Assembly: GCA_018266955.1 (NCBI GenBank) | Contig: JAFDZI010000011.1 | Coordinates: 1 to 63,898, forward strand | Direction: 5' to 3' | DNA from: Bacteroidota bacterium | GTDB taxonomy: Bacteria; Bacteroidota; Bacteroidia; Flavobacteriales; Weeksellaceae | DNA: 63,898 bases | Shown here: in pieces, positions 1-8,275 of the stretch | How the letters are laid out: each line of letters opens with the position of its first letter | How positions within the stretch are numbered: the first letter of the stretch is position 1 | The notes under the pieces: generated by a model | Seen by the model: only the letters and a program-made list of their open reading frames with translations | Told to the model about the DNA's origin: nothing | Database searches by the model: none | Translations under genes and position numbers: made by a program

Positions 1-390
1 TACACACTTTTTTAGTACAGTATCCATTTGTGTTAATTTTTAGTTTTTACCTCAATCTTTATTCAAAGAGTTCTGTTTCTAAATTGAAGAATCAGTTTTG
101 CAAAAATACATGGAATACTATAATTAAACGAGTATTTTTCTGTCCATTTTTGTCCAATTTGTACAAAGCCTTTTTTTTTAAATTTAGAACCTTTGTATTT
201 TCAAATTATTGAAACAGGAAGCAATAGATACCCCATTCACAATAAAATAAATACAGCCAAACCGAGCTGTATTTTCATTCTAAATTTTGACATCATTCAA
301 GCTTTTTTCAAAGGAAAAACGGTAGTAATTGTTGCTCTGTAAAAAATGCAGACTATTTTTTACTAATTCACATTGCACATATATTACACG
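1..390. other. Left-edge stretch without a recognisable gene
   Basis: I see no convincing coding region here: the few open frames are short, AT-rich and lack family features. The only structure is a short inverted repeat at 250-273 (AATACAGC ... GCTGTATT), which could terminate a gene lying to the left of the window. Confidence 0.5.
250..273. terminator. Small stem-loop, possible terminator
   Basis: An 8-bp perfect stem, AATACAGC/GCTGTATT, with an 8-nt loop is followed by a short T-rich stretch on either strand. There is no adjacent gene in the window to assign it to. Confidence 0.35.
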
Positions 391-435
391 AAAAAACAAA
401 AAAGACTGAAAATCAATAAGATAATCAGTCTTTTT
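391..435 (-). terminator. Terminator of the Leu-Gly-Leu tRNA array
   Basis: An 11-bp stem (399-409 against 425-435) lies directly downstream of tRNA-Leu(UAA) on the minus strand and is followed there by a long T-rich run. Its position, starting 2 bases after the tRNA 3' end, fits the transcription stop of the array. Confidence 0.75.
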
Positions 436-436
436 G

Positions 437-520
437 TACCCCAGACGGGACTTGAACCCGTACGTCCTTGCGGACACAGGATTTTAAGTCCTGCGTGTCT
501 ACCAATTCCACCACCAGGGC
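437..520 (-). tRNA. tRNA-Leu (anticodon UAA)
   Basis: The reverse complement folds as a class II tRNA of 84 nt: a 7-bp acceptor stem starting GCCCTGG, a D-arm, an anticodon loop CTTAAAA with anticodon TAA, a long variable arm (TGTCCGCAAGGACG) and a T-arm with GGTTCAAGTC. The discriminator is A, as expected for leucine. The CCA end is not encoded. It is the last gene of the three-tRNA array. Confidence 0.95.
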
Positions 521-524
521 GAGG

Positions 525-600
525 TGGAGCGAAAAACGGGATTCGAACCCGCGACCCCAACCTTGGCAAGGTTGTGCTCTACCAGCTGAGCTATTTTCGC
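525..600 (-). tRNA. tRNA-Gly (anticodon GCC)
   Basis: A 76-nt cloverleaf on the minus strand has acceptor GCGAAAA pairing with TTTTCGC, D-arm TAGCTCAGCTGGTAGAGC, anticodon stem-loop CAACCTTGCCAAGGTTG with anticodon GCC, and T-arm GGGTTCGAATCCC. Unlike its two neighbours it carries an encoded CCA 3' end (525-527). It sits between the two tRNA-Leu genes. Confidence 0.95.
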
Positions 601-634
601 AAAAAAGATTCCTGATATTCAAGAATCTTATTAG

Positions 635-716
635 TGCGGATGAAGGGACTCGAACCCCCACGCCTCACGGCACCAGATCCTAAGTCTGGCGTGGCTACCA
701 ATTACACCACATCCGC
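635..716 (-). tRNA. tRNA-Leu (anticodon UAG)
   Basis: A class II tRNA of 82 nt has acceptor GCGGATG pairing with CATCCGC, anticodon loop CTTAGGA with anticodon TAG, a long variable arm (TGCCGTGAGGCG) and T-arm GGGTTCGAGTCCC. The discriminator is A. It is first in the array and lies 38 bases downstream of a clear promoter. Confidence 0.95.
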
Positions 717-753
717 TAATATTGAAAGATCTTTTGTTCTGTTTTTGTGAGTG

Positions 754-786
754 CAAATATAGGACTTTATTTTTAACTCTCACAAA
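754..786 (-). promoter_or_regulatory. Bacteroidetes-type promoter of the tRNA array
   Basis: On the minus strand TTTG (783-786) is followed after 21 bases by TATATTTG (754-761). This matches the TTTG/TAnnTTTG form of the main Bacteroidetes sigma factor exactly. It points at tRNA-Leu(UAG). Confidence 0.85.
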
Positions 787-880
787 TTTTTTTAGAAATT
801 TTTTTTTAAAAAAATTAAAAGCTTTTTATGCATTCTTTTATTTTCCTTTTATTACTTTTACATCTTCAATTTATATAGTT

Positions 881-1270
881 ATGGAATTACAAGGAACGGT
901 GAAAAAAATGTCTGAAATTCAAACTTTTGCAAGCGGATTTCAAAAAAGAGAACTTATATTACTTACGCAAGAACAGTATCCACAACCCATCAGTATTGAA
1001 TTTTTGCAAGATAAAATTTCTCTACTTGATAATATTGCAGAGGGAGAAAATGTAAAAATTGGGATCAATATCCGAGGGAGAGAATGGACTTCACCACAGG
1101 GAGAGGTGAAATATTTTAACAGTATTACAGGATGGAGATTAGAAAAAGTAATGGACAATGTAGCGGCTCAACCTACGCAAGCGACTCCTACAAGTGCTGC
1201 AACTCCTGCAGCAAGTCAAGAAAATCCATTTTCTTCAAATGAAGATGACGACGACGGTTTGCCTTTCTAA
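881..1270 (+). CDS. DUF3127 family protein, single-strand-binding-like
   Basis: The 129-residue product matches the DUF3127 family of Bacteroidota, small proteins with an OB-fold-like body; its cellular role is not established. The body (about residues 1-95) has alternating beta-strand patterns (MELQGTVKKM, QKRELILLT). It is followed by an Ala/Thr/Pro/Gln-rich linker and an acidic tail ending EDDDDGLPF. That tail closely resembles the C-terminal tip with which SSB recruits repair proteins. I chose the ATG at 881 because the upstream in-frame extension is AT-rich intergenic sequence and the family begins at MELQG. It is monocistronic, with a strong terminator just after the stop. DNA binding is inference. 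Confidence 0.8.
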   Translation: MELQGTVKKMSEIQTFASGFQKRELILLTQEQYPQPISIEFLQDKISLLDNIAEGENVKIGINIRGREWTSPQGEVKYFNSITGWRLEKVMDNVAAQPTQATPTSAATPAASQENPFSSNEDDDDGLPF

Positions 1271-1288
1271 AAGCAAATAAAAATAAGA

Positions 1289-1319
1289 AACACCTCTAAA
1301 ACTAGAGGTGTTTTTTTTT
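1289..1319 (+). terminator. Rho-independent terminator after the DUF3127 gene
   Basis: A stem ACACCTCTA/TAGAGGTGT with a short loop is followed by nine T residues, 20 bases after the stop codon. Confidence 0.85.
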
Positions 1320-1357
1320 AAAATCGACCTTTAAAGGTTCTATTTTTCTTTTAATAA

Positions 1358-1537
1358 TTAGTTAGCCTTAGAAGCTTCTACAGATTCTTTTCTGAAATCT
1401 TTGAATAATTTACTCAATTCCAAAGCTGCTTTTCTTGCTCTTGTACCAGCTGCTTTGTTTCCTTTTTCTACTTGTTGCGCTGCCTCTTTAGAAAAAGTTT
1501 CATACTCGGCATTAATTTTTTCGATTAATTCTTTCAT
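1358..1537 (-). CDS. Histone H1-like small basic protein
   Basis: This 59-residue ORF begins MKELIEKINAEYETF and contains a lysine/arginine/alanine-rich helix (NKAAGTRARKAALELSKLF). It belongs to the short histone H1/Hc1-like proteins of flavobacteria, thought to bind DNA non-specifically and help organise the nucleoid. The whole sequence is predicted helical with no signal peptide. A good promoter (CTTG-N19-TATATTTG) lies 33 bases upstream of the ATG. The gene converges on the DUF3127 gene. DNA binding is family knowledge; nothing in this window tests it. Confidence 0.8.
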   Translation of the reverse strand: MKELIEKINAEYETFSKEAAQQVEKGNKAAGTRARKAALELSKLFKDFRKESVEASKAN

Positions 1538-1569
1538 AGTGTAATATATTAATTGTTTATATAGGGTTG

Positions 1570-1600
1570 CAAATATACTATTTTTGAGGAATGCACCAAG
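1570..1600 (-). promoter_or_regulatory. Promoter of the histone-like gene
   Basis: On the minus strand CTTG (1597-1600), 19 bases, then TATATTTG (1570-1577). This fits the Bacteroidetes consensus and points at the start codon at 1537. Confidence 0.75.
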
Positions 1601-1708
1601 GATAATGTCGAAAAATACGGGTGTTACAGCGTATTAATCCAAAATTTTATTAACCCTATTTTTTCCCTACCTTCATTTTCCTTATTTTTTAACATCCACA
1701 AACTTATT

Positions 1709-1716
1709 TATCTTTG
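1709..1716 (+). promoter_or_regulatory. -7 box of tsaB promoter
   Basis: TATCTTTG matches TAnnTTTG and lies 22 bases before the tsaB ATG. The expected -33 position holds only TTTT, so that half is weaker. Predicted leader is about 17 nt. Confidence 0.6.
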
Positions 1717-1738
1717 CACACTCATACCTATTAGCTTC

Positions 1739-2419
1739 ATGAAAATTTTACATATAGAAACCTCGTCCAAGAATTGTTCTGTCGCTATCTCCGATAACGA
1801 ATCTTTGCTTTGTCTTTGTCAAGAGGTATCAGAAAACTATAAACAGTCCGAAAGTTTACATACCTTCATACAATGGGCTTTAGAAGGAGCAGAAATTCAG
1901 TTGAACGATTTGGATGCTGTTGCTCTGGGAATTGGACCGGGTTCTTATACCGGGCTTAGAATTGGTGCTGCTTCAGCCAAAGGCTTTTGTTTTGGACTCA
2001 ATCTGCCTCTTATTTCCATCAATTCATTAGAATCTATGGTAGCACCATACCTTAACCAAGGATTTGATTTTATCATCCCCATGATAGATGCCCGACGAAT
2101 GGAAGTGTACACTGCGGTTTATGATGGTAGTACCGGAGAAATGATTGCTGAAACTGAAGCTAAAATATTAGATGAAAATTCTTTTGCAGCCTATCGAAAT
2201 TCAAAGGTACTTTTTGTGGGCGATGGAGCGGCTAAAGCAGAAACAATAGTACCGCTACCAATGGCAGTATATGAATCTGCTGTCTATCCGTCGTCTGAAT
2301 TTATGGTGAAAAAAGCCATACAGAAGTTTAATTCTCAGGATTTTGAAGATATTGCATATTTTGAACCTTTTTATTTGAAGGATTTCCACGGTGTCAAAAT
2401 AAAGAAAAGCGAAGATTAA
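1739..2419 (+). CDS. tsaB: tRNA threonylcarbamoyladenosine biosynthesis protein TsaB
   Basis: TsaB is the ASKHA-fold, non-catalytic partner of TsaD. With TsaE and TsaC it makes the t6A modification at position 37 of ANN-decoding tRNAs in the cytoplasm. The 226-residue product starts MKILHIETSSKNCSVAI, typical of the family's first ATPase-like strand, and carries the signature GIGPGSYTGLRIG around residues 63-75. Length matches the family. It converges on porW and the two genes share a terminator that overlaps both stop codons. Other t6A genes are not in the window. Confidence 0.95.
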   Translation: MKILHIETSSKNCSVAISDNESLLCLCQEVSENYKQSESLHTFIQWALEGAEIQLNDLDAVALGIGPGSYTGLRIGAASAKGFCFGLNLPLISINSLESMVAPYLNQGFDFIIPMIDARRMEVYTAVYDGSTGEMIAETEAKILDENSFAAYRNSKVLFVGDGAAKAETIVPLPMAVYESAVYPSSEFMVKKAIQKFNSQDFEDIAYFEPFYLKDFHGVKIKKSED

Positions 2420-2438
2420 TCTTCGCTTATTTTTTTTG
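2407..2438. terminator. Bidirectional terminator shared by tsaB and porW
   Basis: A perfect 10-bp stem AAGCGAAGAT/ATCTTCGCTT with a 2-nt core spans the last bases of tsaB and the stop codon of porW. It is followed by T-rich sequence on both strands. Confidence 0.8.
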
Positions 2439-4964
2439 GGCTTCAATTGTTGGCAAGTTAGAGGTTTCCAATGAGTTACTTTTGTTTGCATTTATTTTTT
2501 CGCTCTTGGTTTTGTTGTTGCCAGGAGGTAATTTTGGACTATTGCCCGTATTTCCTCCGTTAAATAAATTTCCATTTTGCGTTGCTGGAGGCGTTTTGGT
2601 ATTGTTATTTTGTGCGGGTTGAATGTTGTTGCCTTTAGCATCGGTCATTTGCATTTTTAAATCGCTTTTTAGGTAATTCAGCATTTCTTTTGCTTTTCTT
2701 CCTTCGTCGGTTTTGGCATAGTTCAACACGATTTGTTCTAACTGTAAAATCATGACTTCCTTACCCACCATTTTACCTGTAATAAAAGCATTGAGAAGGG
2801 TGAGCTTCGGTACTAGCGCATCTTTGGGATAGTTTTTCAAAGTATTTTCAACAATGATTTTACTTTCATTAAATTTTTCCTCCAAATACAAATTATAGGC
2901 TTCAGTATAGGCTTTTTCTACCTCTTCAGAAGCTTTTATAAAATTATTCCCTCTAGGATTTCTAGCAAATTCTGCATAAGAAGTATAAGGATAATCTGTA
3001 AGGAGTTTTTGTTTTGCTCTTTCGGCAGCACTAGGATTGTGTTCATAATTCATCGCAAAAATCTGATAGAGAGCCTTTAGCATAACATCTTCTTCTGGTT
3101 TATTGTCCACCAATTGATATAAGGTTTTGGTAGCCAATGGTTTATTACTAAATAAATTATCGTACATTATTCCTAAGCCTAAAGAGGCGGTATCTCTTTC
3201 TTTTTTAAGTAAAGAAAGTTGGTTGGGGTCTGTAGGTATTTTTTCAATATAAAAGCTCGGTTCATAGCGTCTAGGATCTGGTGCAGAAGTGGTACCCATT
3301 GCCGTATTTTTAATATCTGTTATGGTTGCCGGTTTGTTAGAATTTCGCCAGTTGTCTGATAAAGCTCTGTCGCCCCAAATTTGTTTAAAACTTACATTTC
3401 CCTTAGAAACCGTGTTTTGGTTGCTAAAATAAAACCCTTTGGATGGATTTCCAAAATCTTGAAAATTATTTCCACTGCTACCAAAAATTGAATTACTATT
3501 GAAATCCCCGGATTTAAAGCCTTCAAGCCTTTCCTTTTGCTTTCTTTCTCTTTCAGCAATTTCTTCTTTGGTTTTTAATTGTTGGATGTATTTTTGAAAA
3601 TAATCTATTCTTTGGTTTTCAGGCATTGCAGCCAATTGCAGGATGCTGTCGTTCTTTTTGATGAGATAATAGTTCTTGGACAGTTTTTTTATGTTCTCAC
3701 TTTGTTCCTTCAATAGGATTTTGGTCGGTTCGTGGTTCATTGCTACCAATGCCGAGTCGTAATAGGCTCCAGCAGAGATGTAGTCGTCTTTTTCTAAAAA
3801 GAACTTACCAATTTCATAATAATCCAATCCTCGGATTTGGGTATCCGAAACTTTTTCCTTTAAAGATTTTCGGAAAAAAGCTAAGGATTCTTCTTTTTTA
3901 CCAACCTTTTTGGCCATAAGTCCCAATGCATAGTAAAATTCATTTTTTCTGGAGGCATAAGTTCCCTTTTTACTTATGTTTTCTAAATATTTTTTAGCTC
4001 CTTCATAATCTGTATTGCTGTTGTAGGTTTTGGCAATTTCAATTTGAGATTTTACTTCAAACTCGAAATCATTGGCATATTTATAGGCATCCATAAAGGA
4101 GCTTCTTGCTTCCAGGTTTTTTCCTAACTCCATGAGCAATTGTCCTTTAAGAAATGCAATTCTACTTTTAAGCGGTCTGTTGGAGTTTACTTCGAAAGCG
4201 TGAGTTAACTCTGCAATGGCTTTATCTTTTTTAGCGGCAAAAAGATAGTTTTCAGCATAGAAGACAGAAAGCAATTGATCGTACTTTTTTGCAATATTTT
4301 GTTTCTTTAACTCCGAGAAAATTAAGTCGGCTTTGTGATAGTCTTTTAATTTTGAATATGCTAATCCTTCATAAATTGTAGCTAGCGGAATTCTTTTGTC
4401 TTTTGGCATCAGCAACTTTAATCCGTTGTATGCATCTAAAGCCTCTAGATTTTTGTTTTGATAAATTCTGGATTTTATTAGTACTAGATAGGCATCAAAA
4501 ATTTGTGGATTTTTTTCAATCCCTTTTCGAGTGACTGAATAATTATGGATGGTTTTTAACGCTTTGGCTTCCGCAATTTCTAATATACTGGCGCCTTTGG
4601 TCGGATTATTGGCGATATTAGGATCGGTAGGCGAATTGCTAAAGCTGCCCTTGTTGCCAAATCCTCCAAATCCTGGAGGTGGACTGTTGTTCGTATTGTT
4701 TTGATTGGTAAAGCCCGGTGTGCTACTTGGGTTGTTTGTAGCATCATCATATTTTAAAAGTGGAATATATCCAGAATAAAAATTGTCTTTAAAAGCTTTG
4801 GATCTTGCTTGCAATTCTGTTTCTAATGCTTCTTCTGCATTAAAAAGAGTGTTGTTTTGAGCAATAAATCCTTTCAATATTTTTCCACGGGCTTCTGGTC
4901 TCTTGTTGATGCCACAAGAAAATAAAACCGCACCTAAGAATAGATAAATTAAATTTCTTTTCAT
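2427..4964 (-). CDS. porW: Type IX secretion system lipoprotein PorW/SprE
   Basis: The 845-residue protein has a lipoprotein signal (MKRNLIYLFLGAVLFSC, acylated Cys17) and then many helical hairpin repeats of TPR type between about residues 130 and 700. The C-terminus is low-complexity Asn/Pro/Gly/Thr-rich. This matches SprE of gliding flavobacteria and PorW of Porphyromonas, a periplasm-facing lipoprotein needed for type IX secretion, where it is thought to link the motor/core parts to the outer-membrane translocon. Length fits the family (about 600-870). The stop codon is inside the terminator shared with tsaB. An alternative is an unrelated TPR lipoprotein, but start, length and repeat layout favour SprE/PorW. 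Confidence 0.82.
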   Translation of the reverse strand: MKRNLIYLFLGAVLFSCGINKRPEARGKILKGFIAQNNTLFNAEEALETELQARSKAFKDNFYSGYIPLLKYDDATNNPSSTPGFTNQNNTNNSPPPGFGGFGNKGSFSNSPTDPNIANNPTKGASILEIAEAKALKTIHNYSVTRKGIEKNPQIFDAYLVLIKSRIYQNKNLEALDAYNGLKLLMPKDKRIPLATIYEGLAYSKLKDYHKADLIFSELKKQNIAKKYDQLLSVFYAENYLFAAKKDKAIAELTHAFEVNSNRPLKSRIAFLKGQLLMELGKNLEARSSFMDAYKYANDFEFEVKSQIEIAKTYNSNTDYEGAKKYLENISKKGTYASRKNEFYYALGLMAKKVGKKEESLAFFRKSLKEKVSDTQIRGLDYYEIGKFFLEKDDYISAGAYYDSALVAMNHEPTKILLKEQSENIKKLSKNYYLIKKNDSILQLAAMPENQRIDYFQKYIQQLKTKEEIAERERKQKERLEGFKSGDFNSNSIFGSSGNNFQDFGNPSKGFYFSNQNTVSKGNVSFKQIWGDRALSDNWRNSNKPATITDIKNTAMGTTSAPDPRRYEPSFYIEKIPTDPNQLSLLKKERDTASLGLGIMYDNLFSNKPLATKTLYQLVDNKPEEDVMLKALYQIFAMNYEHNPSAAERAKQKLLTDYPYTSYAEFARNPRGNNFIKASEEVEKAYTEAYNLYLEEKFNESKIIVENTLKNYPKDALVPKLTLLNAFITGKMVGKEVMILQLEQIVLNYAKTDEGRKAKEMLNYLKSDLKMQMTDAKGNNIQPAQNNNTKTPPATQNGNLFNGGNTGNSPKLPPGNNKTKSEKINANKSNSLETSNLPTIEAQKK

Positions 4965-5036
4965 TATTTTATTAAAACTGAAACAACAGTATAATTATTT
5001 CATTGTTTGCTAAATTATTTGGTAAATTTAGTAATT

Positions 5037-5615
5037 TTAAGGCGAATGCTTTTCATACATCCATTCTTTTAATAATGAATCAACACAATGGGTGGGTAAG
5101 CCCATTATCGTGTAGAAACTTCCATTTATTTTATTAATTTTTGCCATTCCTAGCCATTCTTGTACGCCATAACTTCCTGCTTTGTCATAAGGTTGATGTT
5201 TGTCAAGATAGTATTCTATGTCTTGATTGGTTAATTCCAAGACCGAAACTTCTGCAACATCGGTAATGGTGGTGTGTTTTTCATTGGTTTTTACAGTAAC
5301 TGCAGTATAAACTTGATGGGTTTTTCCTGAAAGTTTTTGTAACATTTCTTTAGCATGAACTTTGTCTATTGGTTTTCCAAGGATTTCTTCGTCTATGGCC
5401 ACCACAGTATCGGAAGTTAGCAGAATTTCATCGGATTGTAAGTTTTTATATGCTTCAGATTTTAATTGGGAAATATAGGCCGCTACTTGGTGTGCAGGCA
5501 TGTTCTTGGGGAATGATTCATCACAATCTATTTTCACTACTCGGAAGTCATAGCCCAAGGCGGTTAGTAATTCTTTTCTTCTTGGCGAATTGGAGCCCAA
5601 AAGGAGTTTCTTCAT
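5037..5615 (-). CDS. maf: Maf-family nucleoside triphosphate pyrophosphatase
   Basis: The product hydrolyses non-canonical or modified nucleoside triphosphates to monophosphates. The 192-residue sequence starts MKKLLLGSNSPRRKELL, the classic Maf phosphate-binding loop (SNSPRRKE). It also has SDTVVAIDEEILGKP around residues 68-82 with the catalytic-site aspartate and glutamate. Which subfamily (dTTP/UTP or m7GTP-type) cannot be told confidently by eye. It follows the KdsC-like gene by 4 bases, so the two are probably co-transcribed with the DUF2520 gene. Confidence 0.92.
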   Translation of the reverse strand: MKKLLLGSNSPRRKELLTALGYDFRVVKIDCDESFPKNMPAHQVAAYISQLKSEAYKNLQSDEILLTSDTVVAIDEEILGKPIDKVHAKEMLQKLSGKTHQVYTAVTVKTNEKHTTITDVAEVSVLELTNQDIEYYLDKHQPYDKAGSYGVQEWLGMAKINKINGSFYTIMGLPTHCVDSLLKEWMYEKHSP

Positions 5616-5619
5616 TTTA

Positions 5620-6138
5620 TTAAGTACTTTGCGTATTGTCTTCAGTCCATTTTCCTTGTACTTTCATTACTTGTTCTATCACATCTCTCACGGCGCCTTT
5701 GCCGCCTTCGATGGGCGAAATATACTCGGCAATGGCTTTTACTTCGGGCACTGCATTGTTGGGACAAGTGGCAAGTCCGGCAGATTTCATCATCACTATA
5801 TCTGGTAAATCGTCCCCCATTACAAGGATTTCATTGTTACTAAGTTGATGTTTTAATTTAAAATTTTCAAAATCGGCGAGTTTGTCCTGAGATTTTGGAT
5901 AATAATCTTGGATGCCTAGGTAATGTATTCTGTGCTTCACCATATCATCATTTCCACCGGTAATAACACCAATGGGAAAGTTGTTTTTAATGGCTTTTAC
6001 AACGGCATATCCATCCAAAACATTCATAACTCTGGACATGTGTCCACCTGGGAGCAAATAAACACTGCCATCAGTGAAGACTCCATCTACATCAAAGACA
6101 AAGGCTTTAATATTTTTTAATTTGAATTTATAACTCAT
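5620..6138 (-). CDS. kdsC: KdsC-like HAD phosphatase (3-deoxy-D-manno-octulosonate 8-phosphate phosphatase)
   Basis: KdsC removes phosphate from KDO-8-phosphate in the synthesis of the lipopolysaccharide core sugar KDO. The 172-residue protein is a cap-less HAD enzyme: motif I is FDVDGVFTDG (residues 14-23), motif II lies near GVITGG, and motif IV is MGDDLPDIVMM. The size and the DGVFTDG form of motif I are those of KdsC/NeuA-phosphatase tetramers. A related HAD phosphatase for another sugar phosphate is possible. Its start overlaps the end of the DUF2520 gene by 11 bases and maf follows after 4 bases, indicating one transcript. Confidence 0.85.
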   Translation of the reverse strand: MSYKFKLKNIKAFVFDVDGVFTDGSVYLLPGGHMSRVMNVLDGYAVVKAIKNNFPIGVITGGNDDMVKHRIHYLGIQDYYPKSQDKLADFENFKLKHQLSNNEILVMGDDLPDIVMMKSAGLATCPNNAVPEVKAIAEYISPIEGGKGAVRDVIEQVMKVQGKWTEDNTQST

Positions 6139-6880
6139 ACATTTTTTTTATAGAATGGTTTAATGTAGTATATATTTTTAATACATCGGGATCGTGGATT
6201 AGTTCTTGGTGGGCTTTCAATACGGATAAGTCGTTTCGAATAGCAGGACCTGTTTGTGCTATTTTGGGGGACATCTCATGAATTTTTTGTGTGGTTTCGT
6301 CGATGAGTGGTAAGAAATAGTCGAAAGGAATTTCCTGTTGGTCGGCAATTTCTTTGGCTCTTGCATAGAGATGATTGGTGAAATTGCAAGCAAAAACAGC
6401 CGTTAGGTGGATGTATTTTCTTTTTTCGTCGTTGGCTAAAGCAACTTTATTTGAAATCTTTCTCGCCAATGAAGCGATTATTTTTTGACTTTCTTCATTG
6501 TCGGTATCAATAAAAAATGGAATGGCAGAGTAGTCTAAAATTTTATTTTTTGAAAAGGTTTGTAATGGGTAAAAAACTGCTTTGCTGTAGCTTCCACGCA
6601 ATGTTTCACGGGAAACAGCACCAGAAGTATGGGCAACAATACAGTCTTTTTTCTGAATAATTTCTGAGACTTCACCTATGGCCGAATCCCGAACGCAAAC
6701 AAAATAAACATCCGCATCTCCTAAGATTTCTGTGGAGAAAGGAATGGAAAAGTCTTGGGATATTTTTTCGAGTTCAACTTTGTTTCTTCCAAAAATTTGG
6801 GCTACTTCTACCCCATTCTGGGTAAAAGCATTGGCCAAATGATGGGCAACATTTCCTGAACCAATAAGGATAATTTTCAT
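6128..6880 (-). CDS. Rossmann-like and DUF2520 domain protein
   Basis: The 250-residue protein starts MKIILIGSGNVAHHLANAF, a dinucleotide-binding GxGxxxxxL fingerprint. It continues as an NAD(P)-binding Rossmann domain (about 1-115) and a helical C-terminal DUF2520 domain (about 125-245). This resembles small 6-phosphogluconate/pyrroline-carboxylate-type dehydrogenases. The substrate is unknown. It heads a three-gene minus-strand unit with the KdsC-like phosphatase and maf. Dehydrogenase activity is inferred from fold only. Confidence 0.85.
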   Translation of the reverse strand: MKIILIGSGNVAHHLANAFTQNGVEVAQIFGRNKVELEKISQDFSIPFSTEILGDADVYFVCVRDSAIGEVSEIIQKKDCIVAHTSGAVSRETLRGSYSKAVFYPLQTFSKNKILDYSAIPFFIDTDNEESQKIIASLARKISNKVALANDEKRKYIHLTAVFACNFTNHLYARAKEIADQQEIPFDYFLPLIDETTQKIHEMSPKIAQTGPAIRNDLSVLKAHQELIHDPDVLKIYTTLNHSIKKMYEL

Positions 6881-7068
6881 TTTTAAACTATAAATAATTG
6901 AAAATCAACATAAAGAAATTAAAGGTTAATCTTTAAATTGTTCATTTTTAACCTGTTGTTCTAAACAATATTCCGATGGCTTATCATTAGGATAATAAAA
7001 AAACAACCGATAAAAAATTGATTTTTAACTTTTATGTAAATTTAACATCAAAGAAACGAAGATATTTT

Positions 7069-7617
7069 ATGAAAAGCAACGAATCCGAAATAATCCGCTG
7101 TATGCAAGACGACAAAGGCCAAGAAAAAGGACTTAGGATGATGATGGATGCGTACCAATCAAGATTGTACTGGCACATCAGAAGAATGCTGAATGACCAT
7201 AGCCAAAGCCAAGATATTTTGCAGGAAACATTCATCAAAGCTTTTCAGAATTTTCATCAGTTTAAGCAAGAAAGTAAACTTTATACATGGTTGTACAGAA
7301 TAGCGACCAACGAGGCTTTGCAAGAACTGAACAAAAAAAGTAAAATGAAAATGGTTGATGAGCAAGCGGTTATGTATCTTAAAAGTCAATCTTCAGAAAG
7401 CGATGAATATGAAGAACGATTACATAAATTATTGAATGAGGCCATACAATTGCTACCCGAAAAACAAAAACTCGTTTTTAATTTAAGATATTATGATGAT
7501 TTGCCTTACGAAGAAATCAGTTTGATTGTCGATATGTCGGTAGGTACACTTAAAACGAATTATCACTACGCCAAACAAAAGATTGAAAAATATATTGTTG
7601 AACATGCTACAATTTAA
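7069..7617 (+). CDS. ECF-type RNA polymerase sigma factor
   Basis: The 182-residue product has the two-domain layout of group IV sigma factors. Region 2 is at about residues 25-95, with HSQSQDILQETFIKAF and a tryptophan-containing WLYRIATNEALQ stretch. Region 4 is at about 120-175, with LPEKQKLVFNLRYYDDLPYE and a helix-turn-helix. I chose the ATG at 7069 (MKSNESE) over an in-frame start at 7018, which would add AT-rich non-conserved sequence. Two small genes follow, the first with a single transmembrane segment, as expected for an anti-sigma partner. Target genes cannot be read from the sequence; the downstream barrel and GLPGLI genes are candidates. Confidence 0.9.
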   Translation: MKSNESEIIRCMQDDKGQEKGLRMMMDAYQSRLYWHIRRMLNDHSQSQDILQETFIKAFQNFHQFKQESKLYTWLYRIATNEALQELNKKSKMKMVDEQAVMYLKSQSSESDEYEERLHKLLNEAIQLLPEKQKLVFNLRYYDDLPYEEISLIVDMSVGTLKTNYHYAKQKIEKYIVEHATI

Positions 7618-7718
7618 ATAACATTAAAATTACCAAATACAAGGACTTGGTTGCAGCCAACACCTCTCCTACAGAGACAAATTCATTTGATTAACAATAA
7701 CAAAATAAATAGCCACAC

Positions 7719-8255
7719 ATGAAAAAGATAGATATAGAACAGTGGGAAAGAAAAAATCCTGATAATATACCAGATGATTTTTTTCAAAAAATGCAAGAAA
7801 ATGTGCTTTCTCAAACGATACATACCCACAAAACGACACCCCAAGAAGAACAAAGAGGGACTGATTTTTCTAAAAAATGGATTTGGCTAGCAGCAGCAGT
7901 TGCCTTGGTAATGGGACTGTTTTGGATGCTTCCTAATGATGAAACAGAAATAAAGTCTCCTAAAATTGCTCAGCAAATCACAAGTACTAAGCCACAAAAG
8001 CAAATAGAAAATTCAGAACAAATAGTGCAGACATCACATCCTGATACTTTTTTGAAAAAACCTACGAATAGCCTTGCAGAAGTAACACTTCCTACTCAGA
8101 AAATAGCCCACAGTGCTGAGGTTTCAAGAACACCTAAAGCAGAATTGATGTCCAATAAAAATATAGATCAGGTTTTGGCGGTGATGTCGGAAAAAGAATT
8201 ATCCGAGTTAGGTAATAGAAACTATCAGGATGTGTACTTAGATGTATATTATTAA
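7719..8255 (+). CDS. Single-pass membrane protein, candidate anti-sigma factor
   Basis: I do not recognise a named family. The 178-residue protein has a polar N-terminal part (about 1-60), one transmembrane helix (WIWLAAAVALVMGLFWML, about 65-83), and a Ser/Thr/Lys/Gln-rich extracytoplasmic tail. This topology, and its place 101 bases after an ECF sigma gene, fits an anti-sigma factor. The cytoplasmic segment includes WERKNPDNIPDDFF, seen in small flavobacterial proteins next to sigma genes. No zinc-binding HxxxCxxC motif is present. The role is inferred from context. Confidence 0.6.
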   Translation: MKKIDIEQWERKNPDNIPDDFFQKMQENVLSQTIHTHKTTPQEEQRGTDFSKKWIWLAAAVALVMGLFWMLPNDETEIKSPKIAQQITSTKPQKQIENSEQIVQTSHPDTFLKKPTNSLAEVTLPTQKIAHSAEVSRTPKAELMSNKNIDQVLAVMSEKELSELGNRNYQDVYLDVYY

Positions 8256-8275
8256 TTTTTTTAAAAAACATAAAT

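Noticed and set aside
280..683. Several overlapping ORFs of 60-80 codons around 280-683
   Set aside because: They are frames through the three tRNA genes.
6923..6954. Inverted repeat AGGTTAA...TTAACCT upstream of the ECF sigma gene
   Set aside because: Short and AT-rich; it could be an operator or a weak hairpin but nothing supports a specific role.
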